From: UBA10205 sp035289625
Lineage (GTDB): Archaea > Iainarchaeota > Iainarchaeia > Iainarchaeales > Iainarchaeaceae
DNA length: 43,011 nt
Direction of reading: 5' to 3'
Assembly: GCA_035289625.1 (NCBI GenBank)
Contig: DATDWP010000020.1
Location: 1-43,011 of the forward strand
Below, piece by piece: positions 24,570-32,400 of this stretch. The position numbers and the translations under genes were made by a program. The notes under the pieces were generated by a model. The model did not search any database, had not been told where the DNA came from, and worked only from the letters and a program-made list of their open reading frames with translations. The first letter of the stretch is position 1. Each line of letters begins with the position of its first letter.

Positions 24570-25592
24570 ATGGCACTTTCTGCAACCGAATCAAAAATTC
24601 TGCGCTCAATTGTAATCCCTTCGGAAAACAGCCCGCTAAAGCCGGAATTCCCTCCGGATAACCCAAAATTTCCGGCAACCCCTACTTTTGAAATCCAGGT
24701 GCCAGGGTTTGAAAATGTTTGGATAAAAGATGAGAGCGTAAACCCGACAGGAACCCACAAGGACAGGATGGCATGGGAGATGGTAGTAACCTATAGGGAC
24801 ATTTTGATTAGAAAAGATAAAGGCCAGATATATGGGGATTTGCCGCCAATGTCAATAATATCATCCGGCTCTGCTGCAATTGCAATCCAGACAATGCTGC
24901 GAAAATATGCCCTGCCAAATCTTAAGGTTCTTGTTGATGTGAATATGGATGATAAGATTGTAAACTATCTGAAAAAAATTGGCTGCGAAGTTTATGTAAA
25001 TGATCTTAGCAAAAAGCCTCTTGAGTGGAGGGAGATTTTAGAACTTACAAACAATGACAACGGCTTTGACATCACTTCAAACCATGCACTAGACCACTTC
25101 AGCCGTTTCTATGATTGGATGAGTTATGAGATACTAAATAGCTCGCCTGATTATTGCTTCATACCATTTGGGACTGCAAATTTGTATGAAAACATTTTAA
25201 ACATCAACAAAAAGGAAGTGACAAGTTTTTTCCACGACCCAAGGTTTAGAGGTGAGGTCAAGGATTTGCGCCAGTGTAATTTTATCGGAGCAACTACAAA
25301 TAACCCAAAATCAAAAGCAGACAAGCTCTATTCTCCTCACTTGCCGTTTGCACATTTTGATGAGCAGTGGATAAGATCTTACAAGTACGCCGGCTACTGC
25401 GGCCCTGAAACTGATGTCCACCTCTTGCAGGAGAGATATTTAGATGAAGCAATGAAAATAGCGCAAAAAAATGGAGTGGACTGCGAGCCATCAGGAATTG
25501 CAGGGCTTGCACTAATGTTACAGATGAAAAATAAGTTGCCCAAAAACAAAAAGATGCTTATTGTAAATACGGGGAAGACAAAATTTTCCTGA
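24570..25592 (+). CDS. Fold-type II PLP-dependent enzyme (threonine/cysteine synthase-like)
   Basis: The 340-residue protein has the PLP-lysine segment IKDESVNPTGTHKDRMA with K64, as in threonine synthase and the tryptophan synthase beta family. A SSGSAAIAIQ segment sits where relatives have SSGNxG, PFGTANLYENIL takes the place of the glycine-rich phosphate loop, and EPSGIAGLALML is near the C-terminus. The changed Asn and phosphate loops mean the substrate is not that of a standard cysteine or threonine synthase. I start it at the ATG at 24570; a frame from 24501 adds 23 unlike residues. It follows the PEPCK-like gene by 69 bases. Its last codons are duplicated downstream beyond a palindromic insert. 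Confidence 0.75.
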   Translation: MALSATESKILRSIVIPSENSPLKPEFPPDNPKFPATPTFEIQVPGFENVWIKDESVNPTGTHKDRMAWEMVVTYRDILIRKDKGQIYGDLPPMSIISSGSAAIAIQTMLRKYALPNLKVLVDVNMDDKIVNYLKKIGCEVYVNDLSKKPLEWREILELTNNDNGFDITSNHALDHFSRFYDWMSYEILNSSPDYCFIPFGTANLYENILNINKKEVTSFFHDPRFRGEVKDLRQCNFIGATTNNPKSKADKLYSPHLPFAHFDEQWIRSYKYAGYCGPETDVHLLQERYLDEAMKIAQKNGVDCEPSGIAGLALMLQMKNKLPKNKKMLIVNTGKTKFS

Positions 25593-25662
25593 AGGCCTGC
25601 CGGTAGGCAGTCCGCTTTGCCGCCGCAAGCAGGCGGCGGTAAATACCGGGAAAAGCAAAATT
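25563..25662 (+). repeat. Diverged direct duplication of the PLP-enzyme gene end
   Basis: GTAAATACGGGGAAGACAAA at 25563 and GTAAATACCGGGAAAAGCAAA at 25639 share most positions. Both can encode V-N-T-G-K-(T/S)-K, with synonymous differences at the Thr and second Lys codons. The copies are in different frames relative to each other (76 bases apart). The left copy ends in the annotated stop at 25590-25592. Confidence 0.6.
25588..25638. mobile_element. GC-rich palindromic insert with flanking duplication
   Basis: These 51 bases contain two hairpins: GCCTGCC/GGTAGGC (25595-25608) and GCCGCC-7-GGCGGC (25619-25637). They are much richer in GC than the surroundings. They are flanked by related sequences encoding VNTGK-T/S-K (25563-25585 and 25639-25662). 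This looks like an old insertion of a small non-autonomous palindromic repeat in the 3' end of the PLP-enzyme gene. No transposase is present. Confidence 0.5.
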
Positions 25663-25665
25663 CAA

Positions 25666-26112
25666 TTAGTTGCGGTGCAATGATTTTGCTGATTCACTTT
25701 TACTCATTGCCGCAAGTTGTTTATCGAGGCCTTTTATTGTGGAGTTTATTCCTGCAAGTTCTGCTTGTAAAGAATCTAAATGAGTAATATCTGCTGAAAA
25801 TCTCTGCCGCAATTGCGGATTTTTCATTATCGCTGCCATATTTTTTACGCCTGCAGCTGCCAATAATTTTTTTTCCTTTGCAGCAATTTCCTGCCTTATT
25901 ACATCTTGGAAAAGCCGCACTCTATTACTTTTAGCATCAAGTGCAAGGCGACCGACATCAACATGGGGTACTTCTGCTCCGTGATGGCCTTGTATTTTTA
26001 CATCAAGACCGGTTCTGCCCAAAAAATGCATTAGGTTATCAACAGCGTGAACAGGACTTTCAAATACCAATCTTAATGGAATATGATGAGCATTTGGATG
26101 TTTTGTTGGCAT
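25666..26112 (-). CDS. Hypothetical protein, 148 residues
   Basis: I do not recognise this protein. The first half is mixed, with a His-rich MPTKHPNAHHIPLRL start and a GRTGLDVKIQGHHGAEVPHVDVG segment. The second half (about residues 65-140) is helical and likely coiled coil (VIRQEIAAKEKKLLAAAGVK; LDSLQAELAGINSTIKGLDK). There is no signal peptide or membrane segment. An ATTAAATAATAAG sequence about 28 bases upstream of the ATG at 26112 fits a leaderless promoter. Its stop lies at the edge of the duplicated PLP-gene tail, so an insertion may have brought it here. A regulatory or structural role is possible; none can be assigned. Confidence 0.6.
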   Translation of the reverse strand: MPTKHPNAHHIPLRLVFESPVHAVDNLMHFLGRTGLDVKIQGHHGAEVPHVDVGRLALDAKSNRVRLFQDVIRQEIAAKEKKLLAAAGVKNMAAIMKNPQLRQRFSADITHLDSLQAELAGINSTIKGLDKQLAAMSKSESAKSLHRN

Positions 26113-26179
26113 GCTAAAATTAAAGCTGACTTATTATTTAATTCTTGCCCCGCACTGCGCTACTACATAATTAAGTCAT

Positions 26180-26566
26180 TTAGCTATTTCCCCTATACGC
26201 AATGCAAGAAACTTCCACAAGCGCCCCTAGTGGGAGGTTTGCAACCTGCATGCTCTGGCGGCAAGGAAATGGCTCGAGAACCCATTTTGAATAAATTTCA
26301 TTGAATTCCTTAAAATCATTTATGTCTTTTAGATACACTTCCACTTTTACTATATTTGAAATCCCAAGATCTGCGGCTGCAAGTATTTTTTCAATATTTG
26401 AAAGCACCATTTTGGTTTGATCTTTTATTGGCGCCCGGACAAGTTTTCCTGTAAAATCAAAAGCAAGCTGGCCGGAAACAAATACAAAATCACCAGCTGA
26501 AATTGCTTGCGAGTAAGCGCCGATTGGCTTGGGCACATCTTTTGATTCAATCATTTTAACCCCCAT
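26180..26566 (-). CDS. ridA: RidA/YjgF family enamine/imine deaminase
   Basis: RidA proteins hydrolyse reactive 2-aminoacrylate and related enamines released by PLP enzymes such as serine/threonine dehydratases. The protein (128 residues from the ATG at 26566) shows KPIGAYSQAISAGDFVFVSGQ, KMVLSNIEKILAAADL, VKVEVYLKDINDF and the active-site Arg in PCRQSMQVANLPLGALVEV (R103), with E118 nearby. The start at 26566 is placed by a TATA box centred 25-26 bases upstream. A second ATG at 26554 follows a GGGGG run and is possible. It is divergent from the lipoprotein gene and shares a symmetric TATA box with it. Confidence 0.9.
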   Translation of the reverse strand: MGVKMIESKDVPKPIGAYSQAISAGDFVFVSGQLAFDFTGKLVRAPIKDQTKMVLSNIEKILAAADLGISNIVKVEVYLKDINDFKEFNEIYSKWVLEPFPCRQSMQVANLPLGALVEVSCIAYRGNS

Positions 26567-26584
26567 ACTTGCACTATGCAACCA

Positions 26585-26598
26585 AAGTTTATAAACTT
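26585..26598. promoter_or_regulatory. Perfectly palindromic TATA box shared by divergent genes
   Basis: AAGTTTATAAACTT is a 14-base perfect palindrome centred at 26591.5. Its centre is 26.5 bases from the lipoprotein ATG (26618, plus) and 25.5 from the ridA ATG (26566, minus). One box therefore appears to serve both leaderless genes. Confidence 0.65.
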
Positions 26599-26617
26599 AA
26601 TACACTAAAATAAGTAC

Positions 26618-27205
26618 ATGAAAATTGGAATTTCAAAACTTGCACTGATTTCTTTTATTCTTCTTGTTGCGCTTGCAGGATGCAGCCAGCAACAGGCTCA
26701 AAACTCTGGCGCAGATAATTCCAATTTGGTTAACAATTCCCAAAATGAGCAGGCAAATAACGATGATGGATCCTTAAATTCCGGACAGCAGGCCCCTCAA
26801 GAGGACGGAGTAAAGGCTGAAGATACAGTAGTTGAGAGTGCCCCGCCGCAAACCGTATCAGGAGAAGAAGAACCACAAAAAGAGCAGCCAAAAGAGCACA
26901 TTGTAAAAATCACTGGTTCTGGTTATGTTCCATCCGAACTCACAATCAAAAATGGTGACACAATAAGATGGATAAATGAGAGTTCCGCCTCAAATTGGCC
27001 GGCAACTGCAATGCACCCAACGCATGAGAAATACCCGGGCTCTAGCATCACCAAGTGCGGGACTGATGAAGAAGATGCAATATTTGACGCATGCATGGGC
27101 ATACCTGTGGGGCAGAGTTATGCTTTCACGTTCAAAGAAGTCGGCACCTGGGCCTATCATGAGCATCTGAATGTCAAGATGTTCGGGAAAATAACAGTGG
27201 AATAA
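26618..27205 (+). CDS. Cupredoxin-like lipoprotein
   Basis: This is an exported 195-residue protein. It has a signal peptide with lipobox LAGC (Cys22), a flexible Asn/Gln/Glu-rich linker over about residues 23-88 and a plastocyanin-like domain (90-195). The linker holds the protein away from the membrane. The domain has SGYVPSELTIKNGDTIRW at its start and GTWAYHEHLNVKMFGKI at its end. The terminal copper loop lacks the usual Cys (YHEH where many have YHC), as in a known YHDHLN-type variant. Extra cysteines occur in TKCGTDEED and DACMG. A type 1 blue copper site is therefore doubtful; His/Met metal binding is possible. Leaderless start. Confidence 0.8.
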   Translation: MKIGISKLALISFILLVALAGCSQQQAQNSGADNSNLVNNSQNEQANNDDGSLNSGQQAPQEDGVKAEDTVVESAPPQTVSGEEEPQKEQPKEHIVKITGSGYVPSELTIKNGDTIRWINESSASNWPATAMHPTHEKYPGSSITKCGTDEEDAIFDACMGIPVGQSYAFTFKEVGTWAYHEHLNVKMFGKITVE

Positions 27206-27219
27206 AACCAGGATAATTT

Positions 27220-27603
27220 TTAAGGGACAATCAGTTTTGCATAATCTATTTTTTTATTCGACTGCATTTTTTCATAAATATTTTTTATTTCAGTTGCTTT
27301 TCCGCTAAGCACTAAAATCTCAAGGCATTTGTGGTTTTTCATGTGGCTGTGCAACTGGGTTTTTATTATTGATTCGAATTCATGGCGTATTTGCGAAAAT
27401 GAGGAATTGTATTTATCCGAATGAATTGTGAGTAGTACAGAATCAAGCTCCCCTGAAAGCGAGGATTTTTCCTTCCTATCAGATATCATCATCTTAAGCG
27501 CGGCACGCACAAGTTCGCTTCTGCCCGCTATTCCAAGCGAATTTTGAAGAGAATCCATTTCGGAAATGAGTTCATCACTAAGTGAAATGCTAACAATTGC
27601 CAT
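27220..27603 (-). CDS. nikR: NikR-like ribbon-helix-helix metalloregulator
   Basis: This 127-residue repressor-type protein has a ribbon-helix-helix DNA-binding domain (1-45: VSISLSDELISEMDSLQ, GRSELVRAALKMM). The C-terminal NikR/ACT-like domain contains QLHSHMKNHKCLEILVLSG. Equivalents of all four high-affinity nickel ligands of E. coli NikR (H76, H87, H89, C95) appear as H74, H85, H87 and C93. Nickel is therefore the best guess for the sensed metal, although other divalent metals cannot be excluded. It is divergent from a ZIP transporter with an 89-base shared promoter holding a dyad. A GAGGGGG sequence 5 bases before the ATG may act as ribosome-binding site. Confidence 0.88.
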   Translation of the reverse strand: MAIVSISLSDELISEMDSLQNSLGIAGRSELVRAALKMMISDRKEKSSLSGELDSVLLTIHSDKYNSSFSQIRHEFESIIKTQLHSHMKNHKCLEILVLSGKATEIKNIYEKMQSNKKIDYAKLIVP

Positions 27604-27624
27604 TATTCCCCCTCTTATTAAGTG

Positions 27625-27633
27625 ATATTTAAA
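27625..27633 (-). promoter_or_regulatory. Possible TATA box of the NikR-like gene
   Basis: Read on the minus strand this is TTTAAATAT, centred 26 bases upstream of the ATG at 27603. The AT-rich box at 27662-27671 is an alternative that would leave a leader with the GAGGGGG site. Confidence 0.45.
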
Positions 27634-27645
27634 CTACTCAAATAA

Positions 27646-27678
27646 AGTTATTAACAATTAGGTTTAAATTTATTAACT
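27646..27678. promoter_or_regulatory. Candidate NikR-like operator dyad
   Basis: AGTTATTAA (27646-27654) and TTATTAACT (27670-27678) form an inverted repeat with 8 of 9 matched pairs and a 15-base spacer. TTATTAAC also repeats directly at 27648 and 27670, 22 bases apart. The right arm touches the TATA-like GTTTAAATTT (27662-27671) of the ZIP gene, so binding there would block that promoter. Confidence 0.45.
27662..27671 (+). promoter_or_regulatory. TATA-like box of the ZIP transporter gene
   Basis: GTTTAAATTT is centred about 26 bases before the ATG at 27693, implying a leaderless transcript. Confidence 0.6.
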
Positions 27679-27692
27679 ATTACTCTGTCTCT

Positions 27693-28445
27693 ATGCTAGA
27701 TGTTTGGGGCTACTCAATTGCAAGCGTAATAATAGTTAGCCTTGTTTCGCTTTTTGGGATAATTACCCTTCCCTTTGGAGAGAAGCGCGTCGGTAAATTC
27801 CTCATATACATGGTGAGTTTTTCAGCCGGAGCGCTCTTTGGGGACGCATTTATCCACCTCTTACCAGAAGCTGCTGAGCAAATAGGGGGATTTACACCAA
27901 CCCTTGCGTTATATCTTATCGGCGGGATAATTTTCTCTTTTATTATTGAAAAATTCATAAGATGGAGGCATTGCCATTTGCCAACAACAGAGGACCATCC
28001 ACATCCACTTGCTCTTATGAATATTGTTGGGGACGCTACACACAATTTTATAGATGGACTAATAATTGCAGGTAGCTATCTTGTAAGTATTCCAGTAGGA
28101 ATTGCAACTACTCTTGCGGTAATTTTCCATGAAATCCCGCAAGAGATCGGTGATTTCGGGGTTCTTTTGCATGGAGGGTTTAGCAAGCAAAAAGCACTCA
28201 TGTTCAATTTTTTGAGCGCTCTAACTGCAATTCTTGGGGCAGTTGTTGCGCTGCTAATTAGTTCATTTGTTGAAAATATTACAATTTTTCTCGCGCCCTT
28301 TGCTGCAGGAATATTCATCTACATTGCAGGAACAGACCTAATCCCGGAGCTGCACAAAGAAGTTGAAGTGAAAAAATCATTCATACAGCTCTTGTGGTTT
28401 GTACTTGGAATTGGAGTAATGCTCGCATTGCTGTTGCTTGAGTGA
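27693..28445 (+). CDS. ZIP family divalent metal transporter
   Basis: This 250-residue membrane protein has about eight hydrophobic segments. The ZIP metal path is clear: THNFIDGL in TM4 (H117, N118, D121) and FHEIPQEIGD in TM5 (H146, E147, E151). The loop around 93-105 between TM3 and TM4 is rich in His (HCHLPTTEDHPHP), typical of metal-binding ZIP loops. ZIP proteins import zinc, iron, manganese or other divalent metals into the cytosol. Because a NikR-like regulator is divergently adjacent, nickel or control by nickel is possible here, but the substrate is inferred. Short and leaderless; a stem-loop with a T-rich tail follows. Confidence 0.93.
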   Translation: MLDVWGYSIASVIIVSLVSLFGIITLPFGEKRVGKFLIYMVSFSAGALFGDAFIHLLPEAAEQIGGFTPTLALYLIGGIIFSFIIEKFIRWRHCHLPTTEDHPHPLALMNIVGDATHNFIDGLIIAGSYLVSIPVGIATTLAVIFHEIPQEIGDFGVLLHGGFSKQKALMFNFLSALTAILGAVVALLISSFVENITIFLAPFAAGIFIYIAGTDLIPELHKEVEVKKSFIQLLWFVLGIGVMLALLLLE

Positions 28446-28467
28446 AAATTGACTGATAAAACTACGA

Positions 28468-28499
28468 GGCCGCAAACTTAACCGGCCAGTTTTATTTTG
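28468..28499 (+). terminator. Stem-loop with T-rich tail after the ZIP gene
   Basis: GGCCG (28468-28472) and CGGCC (28483-28487) pair around a 10-base loop, followed by AGTTTTATTTT. This resembles an intrinsic terminator. In archaea the T-rich tract alone may be enough. Confidence 0.45.
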
Positions 28500-28535
28500 C
28501 ACAAATAAATAAGAAAAACAACGGCCCGTAAATGA

Positions 28536-28545
28536 CTTAAAATAA
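28536..28545 (+). promoter_or_regulatory. TATA-like box of the alkyltransferase gene
   Basis: CTTAAAATAA lies in the small inverted repeat ACTTA-AAA-TAAGT (28535-28547) and is centred 26 bases before the ATG at 28567. Confidence 0.55.
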
Positions 28546-28566
28546 GTTTTCCCAGAATAGCATTTT

Positions 28567-28872
28567 ATGAAATCATTCAATGGAAAAATCCTGGCATTAT
28601 TGTTGCAAATTCCTCGCGGCAAAGTTACAACTTATACTGCTCTTGCAAGGGCCGCTGGAAGCCCAAAAGCGTACAGGGCTGCAGGAAACGCGTGCAACAA
28701 AAACCCTAATTCTCCACAAGTGCCGTGCCACAGAGTTGTTTCAAGCAATGGTAAAATTGGCGGTTATGCACGTGGAACGAAAAGAAAAATTGAGCTTTTA
28801 GAAGGCGAAGGAATCAAAATTTCTGAAGGCAAAGTAGTGGATTTTGAAAAAAGGCTCTTTAGTTTTGAATAA
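28567..28872 (+). CDS. ogt: Methylated-DNA-[protein]-cysteine S-methyltransferase (DNA-binding domain only)
   Basis: This 101-residue alkyltransferase removes alkyl groups from O6-alkylguanine by transfer to its own Cys. It consists only of the C-terminal winged-helix domain: ALLLQIPRGKVTTYTALARAAG, the arginine-finger region KAYRAAGNACNKNP and the reactive site VPCHRVVSSNGKIGGYA with Cys54. The Cys means it is not a catalytically dead alkyltransferase-like protein, which would have Trp or another residue there. The N-terminal ribonuclease-H-like domain is absent, as in other short archaeal forms. Leaderless start. The next gene begins 26 bases after its stop. Confidence 0.9.
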   Translation: MKSFNGKILALLLQIPRGKVTTYTALARAAGSPKAYRAAGNACNKNPNSPQVPCHRVVSSNGKIGGYARGTKRKIELLEGEGIKISEGKVVDFEKRLFSFE

Positions 28873-28875
28873 AAG
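28868..28875 (+). promoter_or_regulatory. TATA-like box of the thioredoxin-fold gene
   Basis: AATAAAAG is centred about 26 bases before the ATG at 28898 and overlaps the end of the preceding alkyltransferase gene. It decides the start of the next gene. Confidence 0.5.
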
Positions 28876-28897
28876 GATTTACTATCAAATAATTAGC

Positions 28898-29461
28898 ATG
28901 GTACTCATAGAATCAAATTATTCTGTTCTAAAAAAAGGCTCGCTTGCCCCAAGTTTTGAACTGCCGGGGGTTGATGGAAAGACCTACTCCATTGATGGCT
29001 ATCCGGGTTCAAAGGCATACTTAGTAGTTTTCATGTGCAACCACTGCCCTTATGTAAAGCCGAAAATGAAATACCTAAAAGAACTCTATGATAAGTACAA
29101 GCCAAAGGGGCTTGCAATGTTTGGTATTAGCAGCAACGATCCTGCAGCAGTCGGGGAGGATGATTTTGAGAATATGAAAAGGGTTGCAAAAGAACAAAAA
29201 TTTTTATTCCCATATCTTTTTGATGAAACCCAAAAAATTGCAAAAATTTATGGAGCAGTATGCACTCCTGACCCGTTCCTATTTGATTCTGATAAAAAAC
29301 TAGTGTACCATGGCCGGATTGATAATGCGCACAAAGAGATGCATGAAAATGCTTCCACCAATGAATTGGAAGAAGCAATAGCGCAAGTTCTTGCTGGCAA
29401 AAAAAATACTTTAAAAGAAGAGCCATCATTTGGATGCAGCATTAAGTGGAAAATAAATTAA
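28898..29461 (+). CDS. AhpC/TSA-type thioredoxin-fold protein
   Basis: The protein (187 residues from the ATG at 28898) belongs to the redoxin/thioredoxin-fold group. It has a KGSLAPSFELPGVDGKTYSI start, VVFMCNHCPYVKP with C47-x-x-C50, the AMFGISSNDP segment, YLFDETQKIAKIYGAVCTPDPFLFD with the cis-Pro region, and YHGRIDN. This subgroup of cytosolic TlpA/ResA-like proteins is annotated as thioredoxin-family or peroxiredoxin-like. The true electron partner is not known. A longer frame from 28844 runs into the alkyltransferase gene; the ATG at 28898 fits the TATA spacing better. It converges on carB with only one base between the stops. Confidence 0.88.
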   Translation: MVLIESNYSVLKKGSLAPSFELPGVDGKTYSIDGYPGSKAYLVVFMCNHCPYVKPKMKYLKELYDKYKPKGLAMFGISSNDPAAVGEDDFENMKRVAKEQKFLFPYLFDETQKIAKIYGAVCTPDPFLFDSDKKLVYHGRIDNAHKEMHENASTNELEEAIAQVLAGKKNTLKEEPSFGCSIKWKIN

Positions 29462-29462
29462 T

Positions 29463-32400
29463 TTATAAATATTCTTTCCAGCTCTTTATTTCAAGGTCTT
29501 TTATTTGTTTTTTCATAATTGATGAGAGGAATGCTTTTGCTATCTGCAGGTTTGTGATTAGCGGGATGCTATAATCAACTGCTGCTCTTCGCACATCGTA
29601 TTTTTGGTCGGTTGAGATCTGGCGCAGCGGGTCTGCAATTATTATCGCCAGCTCTATTTTGCCTTTTTGCAAAAGTTCCATTACATTCGGAGTTTTTTTC
29701 TCATGGATTTTGTGCACCAAAGTACATTTCACATCATTTTCGCGCAAAAATTTTGCAGTGTGCTCTGTTGCGTATATTTGAAGTCCTTTATTTGAAATTA
29801 ATTTTATTTCAGCTAGCATTTTTTCTCTATTTATATCGCCTGTTAGAGAGAGAAGAATGGATTTTTTTGGGATTGAATAGCCAGTACTTAGAAGTGATTT
29901 TAATAGCGCGTCCTCAAAGTCGCTTCCGATACAACCAACTTCTCCAGTTGATGCCATTTCAACCCCTGAAATTGGGTCAGCGCCTTTGAGGCGTGAAAAA
30001 GAGAACTGGGGGGCCTTTATGCCAACATGATCTAGTTCTAAAAAGGAATTATTATTTTGCTCTATTGTAATTCCCATTATAGATTTTGTTGCAAGCTCTA
30101 TAAAATTTGTCCCCGTAACTTTTGAAACAAACGGCATTGAGCGTGATGCGCGTAGGTTGCATTCAATTACTTTGACTTCATTATTTTTTGCAATGAATTG
30201 GATATTAAATGGCCCTGATATTTCAAGTTCAGCTGCTAGTTTTGAAGCGATTTCTCTCATCCTACGCACGGTTTCAATATAGGTCCTCTGGGGAGGCAAA
30301 ACCATTGTAGCATCACCTGAATGCACGCCCGCATTTTCAATGTGCTCTGTTACTGCCAATGCGCAAATTTTGCCTTTCTGCGCAACCGCATCTAGCTCTA
30401 TTTCGCGCGCGTTTAGTATGAATTTGCTCATCACTACAGGATAGTCTTTACTAAGCGATGTTGCCTGCCCCAAATAGTGTTCAAGTTCTTCTGGGCTAAA
30501 TGCCACTGCCATGGCCTGGCCTGAGAGAACATAAGAGGGGCGAACAAGCACAGGATAGCCGGCGTTTTTAGCAAATTGCTCTGCCTTTGCAAGTGTTGTT
30601 AGTTCTTTCCATTCAGGTTGTGGGATTGCAAGTAAATCGCAAAGGGTGCTGAATTTGTGCCTATCTTCTGCAATGTCAATGCTTTTTGGGCTAGTGCCAA
30701 GCACTCTCATGCCGGCATCGTGGCATTTTAGGGCAAGGTTGTTTGGTATCTGCCCGCCCATTGAAACAACAAGCCCTAAAGGATTTTCCTTTTCATAAAT
30801 ATCACTTACCGCTTCAAAACTAAGTTCATCAAAATAGAGTTTGTCGCACTCATCATAATCTGTTGAAACAGTTTCAGGGTTAAAATTTATCATTATAGTC
30901 TGGTAGCCATTTGAGCGCAGGGTTTTTACTGATGAAACTGCGCAGAAATCAAATTCAACGCTGCTACCTATTTTATATGCGCCAGATCCTAGCATTATTA
31001 CTTTTTTTTGCCCTGAAAATTCCACATCATCTGAAATTGCATTGTATGTTAGGTAGAGGTAGTTGGTTTTTGCAGGGTACTCTGCTGCAAGGGTGTCTAT
31101 TTGTTTTACAAATGGTAAAATTCCAAAAGTTTTCCTTTTCTCCCTAACTGATTTTTCATCCCCATTTGCAATTAGCATGGAAATTTGCTTATCTGAAAAA
31201 CCCTGCTTTTTTGCAAGTAAAAATAAATCTTGCGGAAGCGATTCTAGCGCGTGTTTTTCTATTTCTTTTTTTGTTGAGACAATTAGTTTGATGCGCTGTA
31301 AAAACCAGGGGTCAATTTTTGAGGCGGAATGGATTTTTTCAATTGATACCCCTTTTTCTAACGCTTCAGCAACTGCAAATATCCTCTTATCTGTTGGATG
31401 TGAAACCTCGTGGGCGAGCTTTTTGAAATATACCTTATTCCCAACTACCCCATACATTCCGATGTGCAGCATCCTAATTGCCTTCTGAAGGGCCTCTTCA
31501 AAGGTTTTGCCAATTGCCATAACTTCCCCAACACTCTTCATCTCAGAGCCGATTTTTTTGGAAACATTGCGGAATTTCTGCAAATCCCAGCGCGGGATTT
31601 TCACGACTACATAGTCAAGTGCTGGTTCAAAACAGGCTTTTGTCACTTTTGTAATCGAATTTTCAAGTTCAACTAGCCCGTATCCGAGGGCAAGTTTTGC
31701 TGCAACAAATGCTAGCGGATACCCTGTTGCTTTTGAAGCAAGTGCTGAACTTCTTGAAAGGCGCGCATTAACCTCAATTACCCTATACTTTTCACTTTTA
31801 GGGTCAAGTGCGAATTGGATGTTGCACTCTCCCACAACCCCTAGGTGGCGTATTACTTTTATTGAAATTTCGCGAAGCAGGTGGTACTCATTGTTATTGA
31901 GCGTTTGTGAAGGGGCTACTACTATACTCTCCCCGGTATGAATTCCTAGCGGGTCAAAATTTTCCATGTTGCACACTGTAATGCAATTGCCATATTTATC
32001 GCGCACAACTTCATATTCAATTTCTTTCCAGCCCGCAAGCGATTCCTCCACTAGCATTTGGGAAGCTGTCCGAAACACTTGGTATGATCTCTCTTTTAGT
32101 TCTTTTTCATTTTTTATTATGCCGCTGCCCTTTCCGCCCAGTGCAAATGCAACCCTTACCATTACGGGGTAGCCGATTTTTTTTGCAGCGACAAGTGCTG
32201 CTTTTGTTGAATTCACTGCAACTGATTTTGGAACATCTACATTTATTTTTCCAAGTTCACGGTTGAACAGTTGCCTATCCTCGGTTAGTTCGATGCTGCG
32301 CACCGGAGTCCCTAGCACTTTCACACCATGCTTTTTGAAAACTCCCACTTTATCTAGCTCGAGTCCGCAATTTAGCGCGGTCTGGCCCCCAAAGGAGAGC

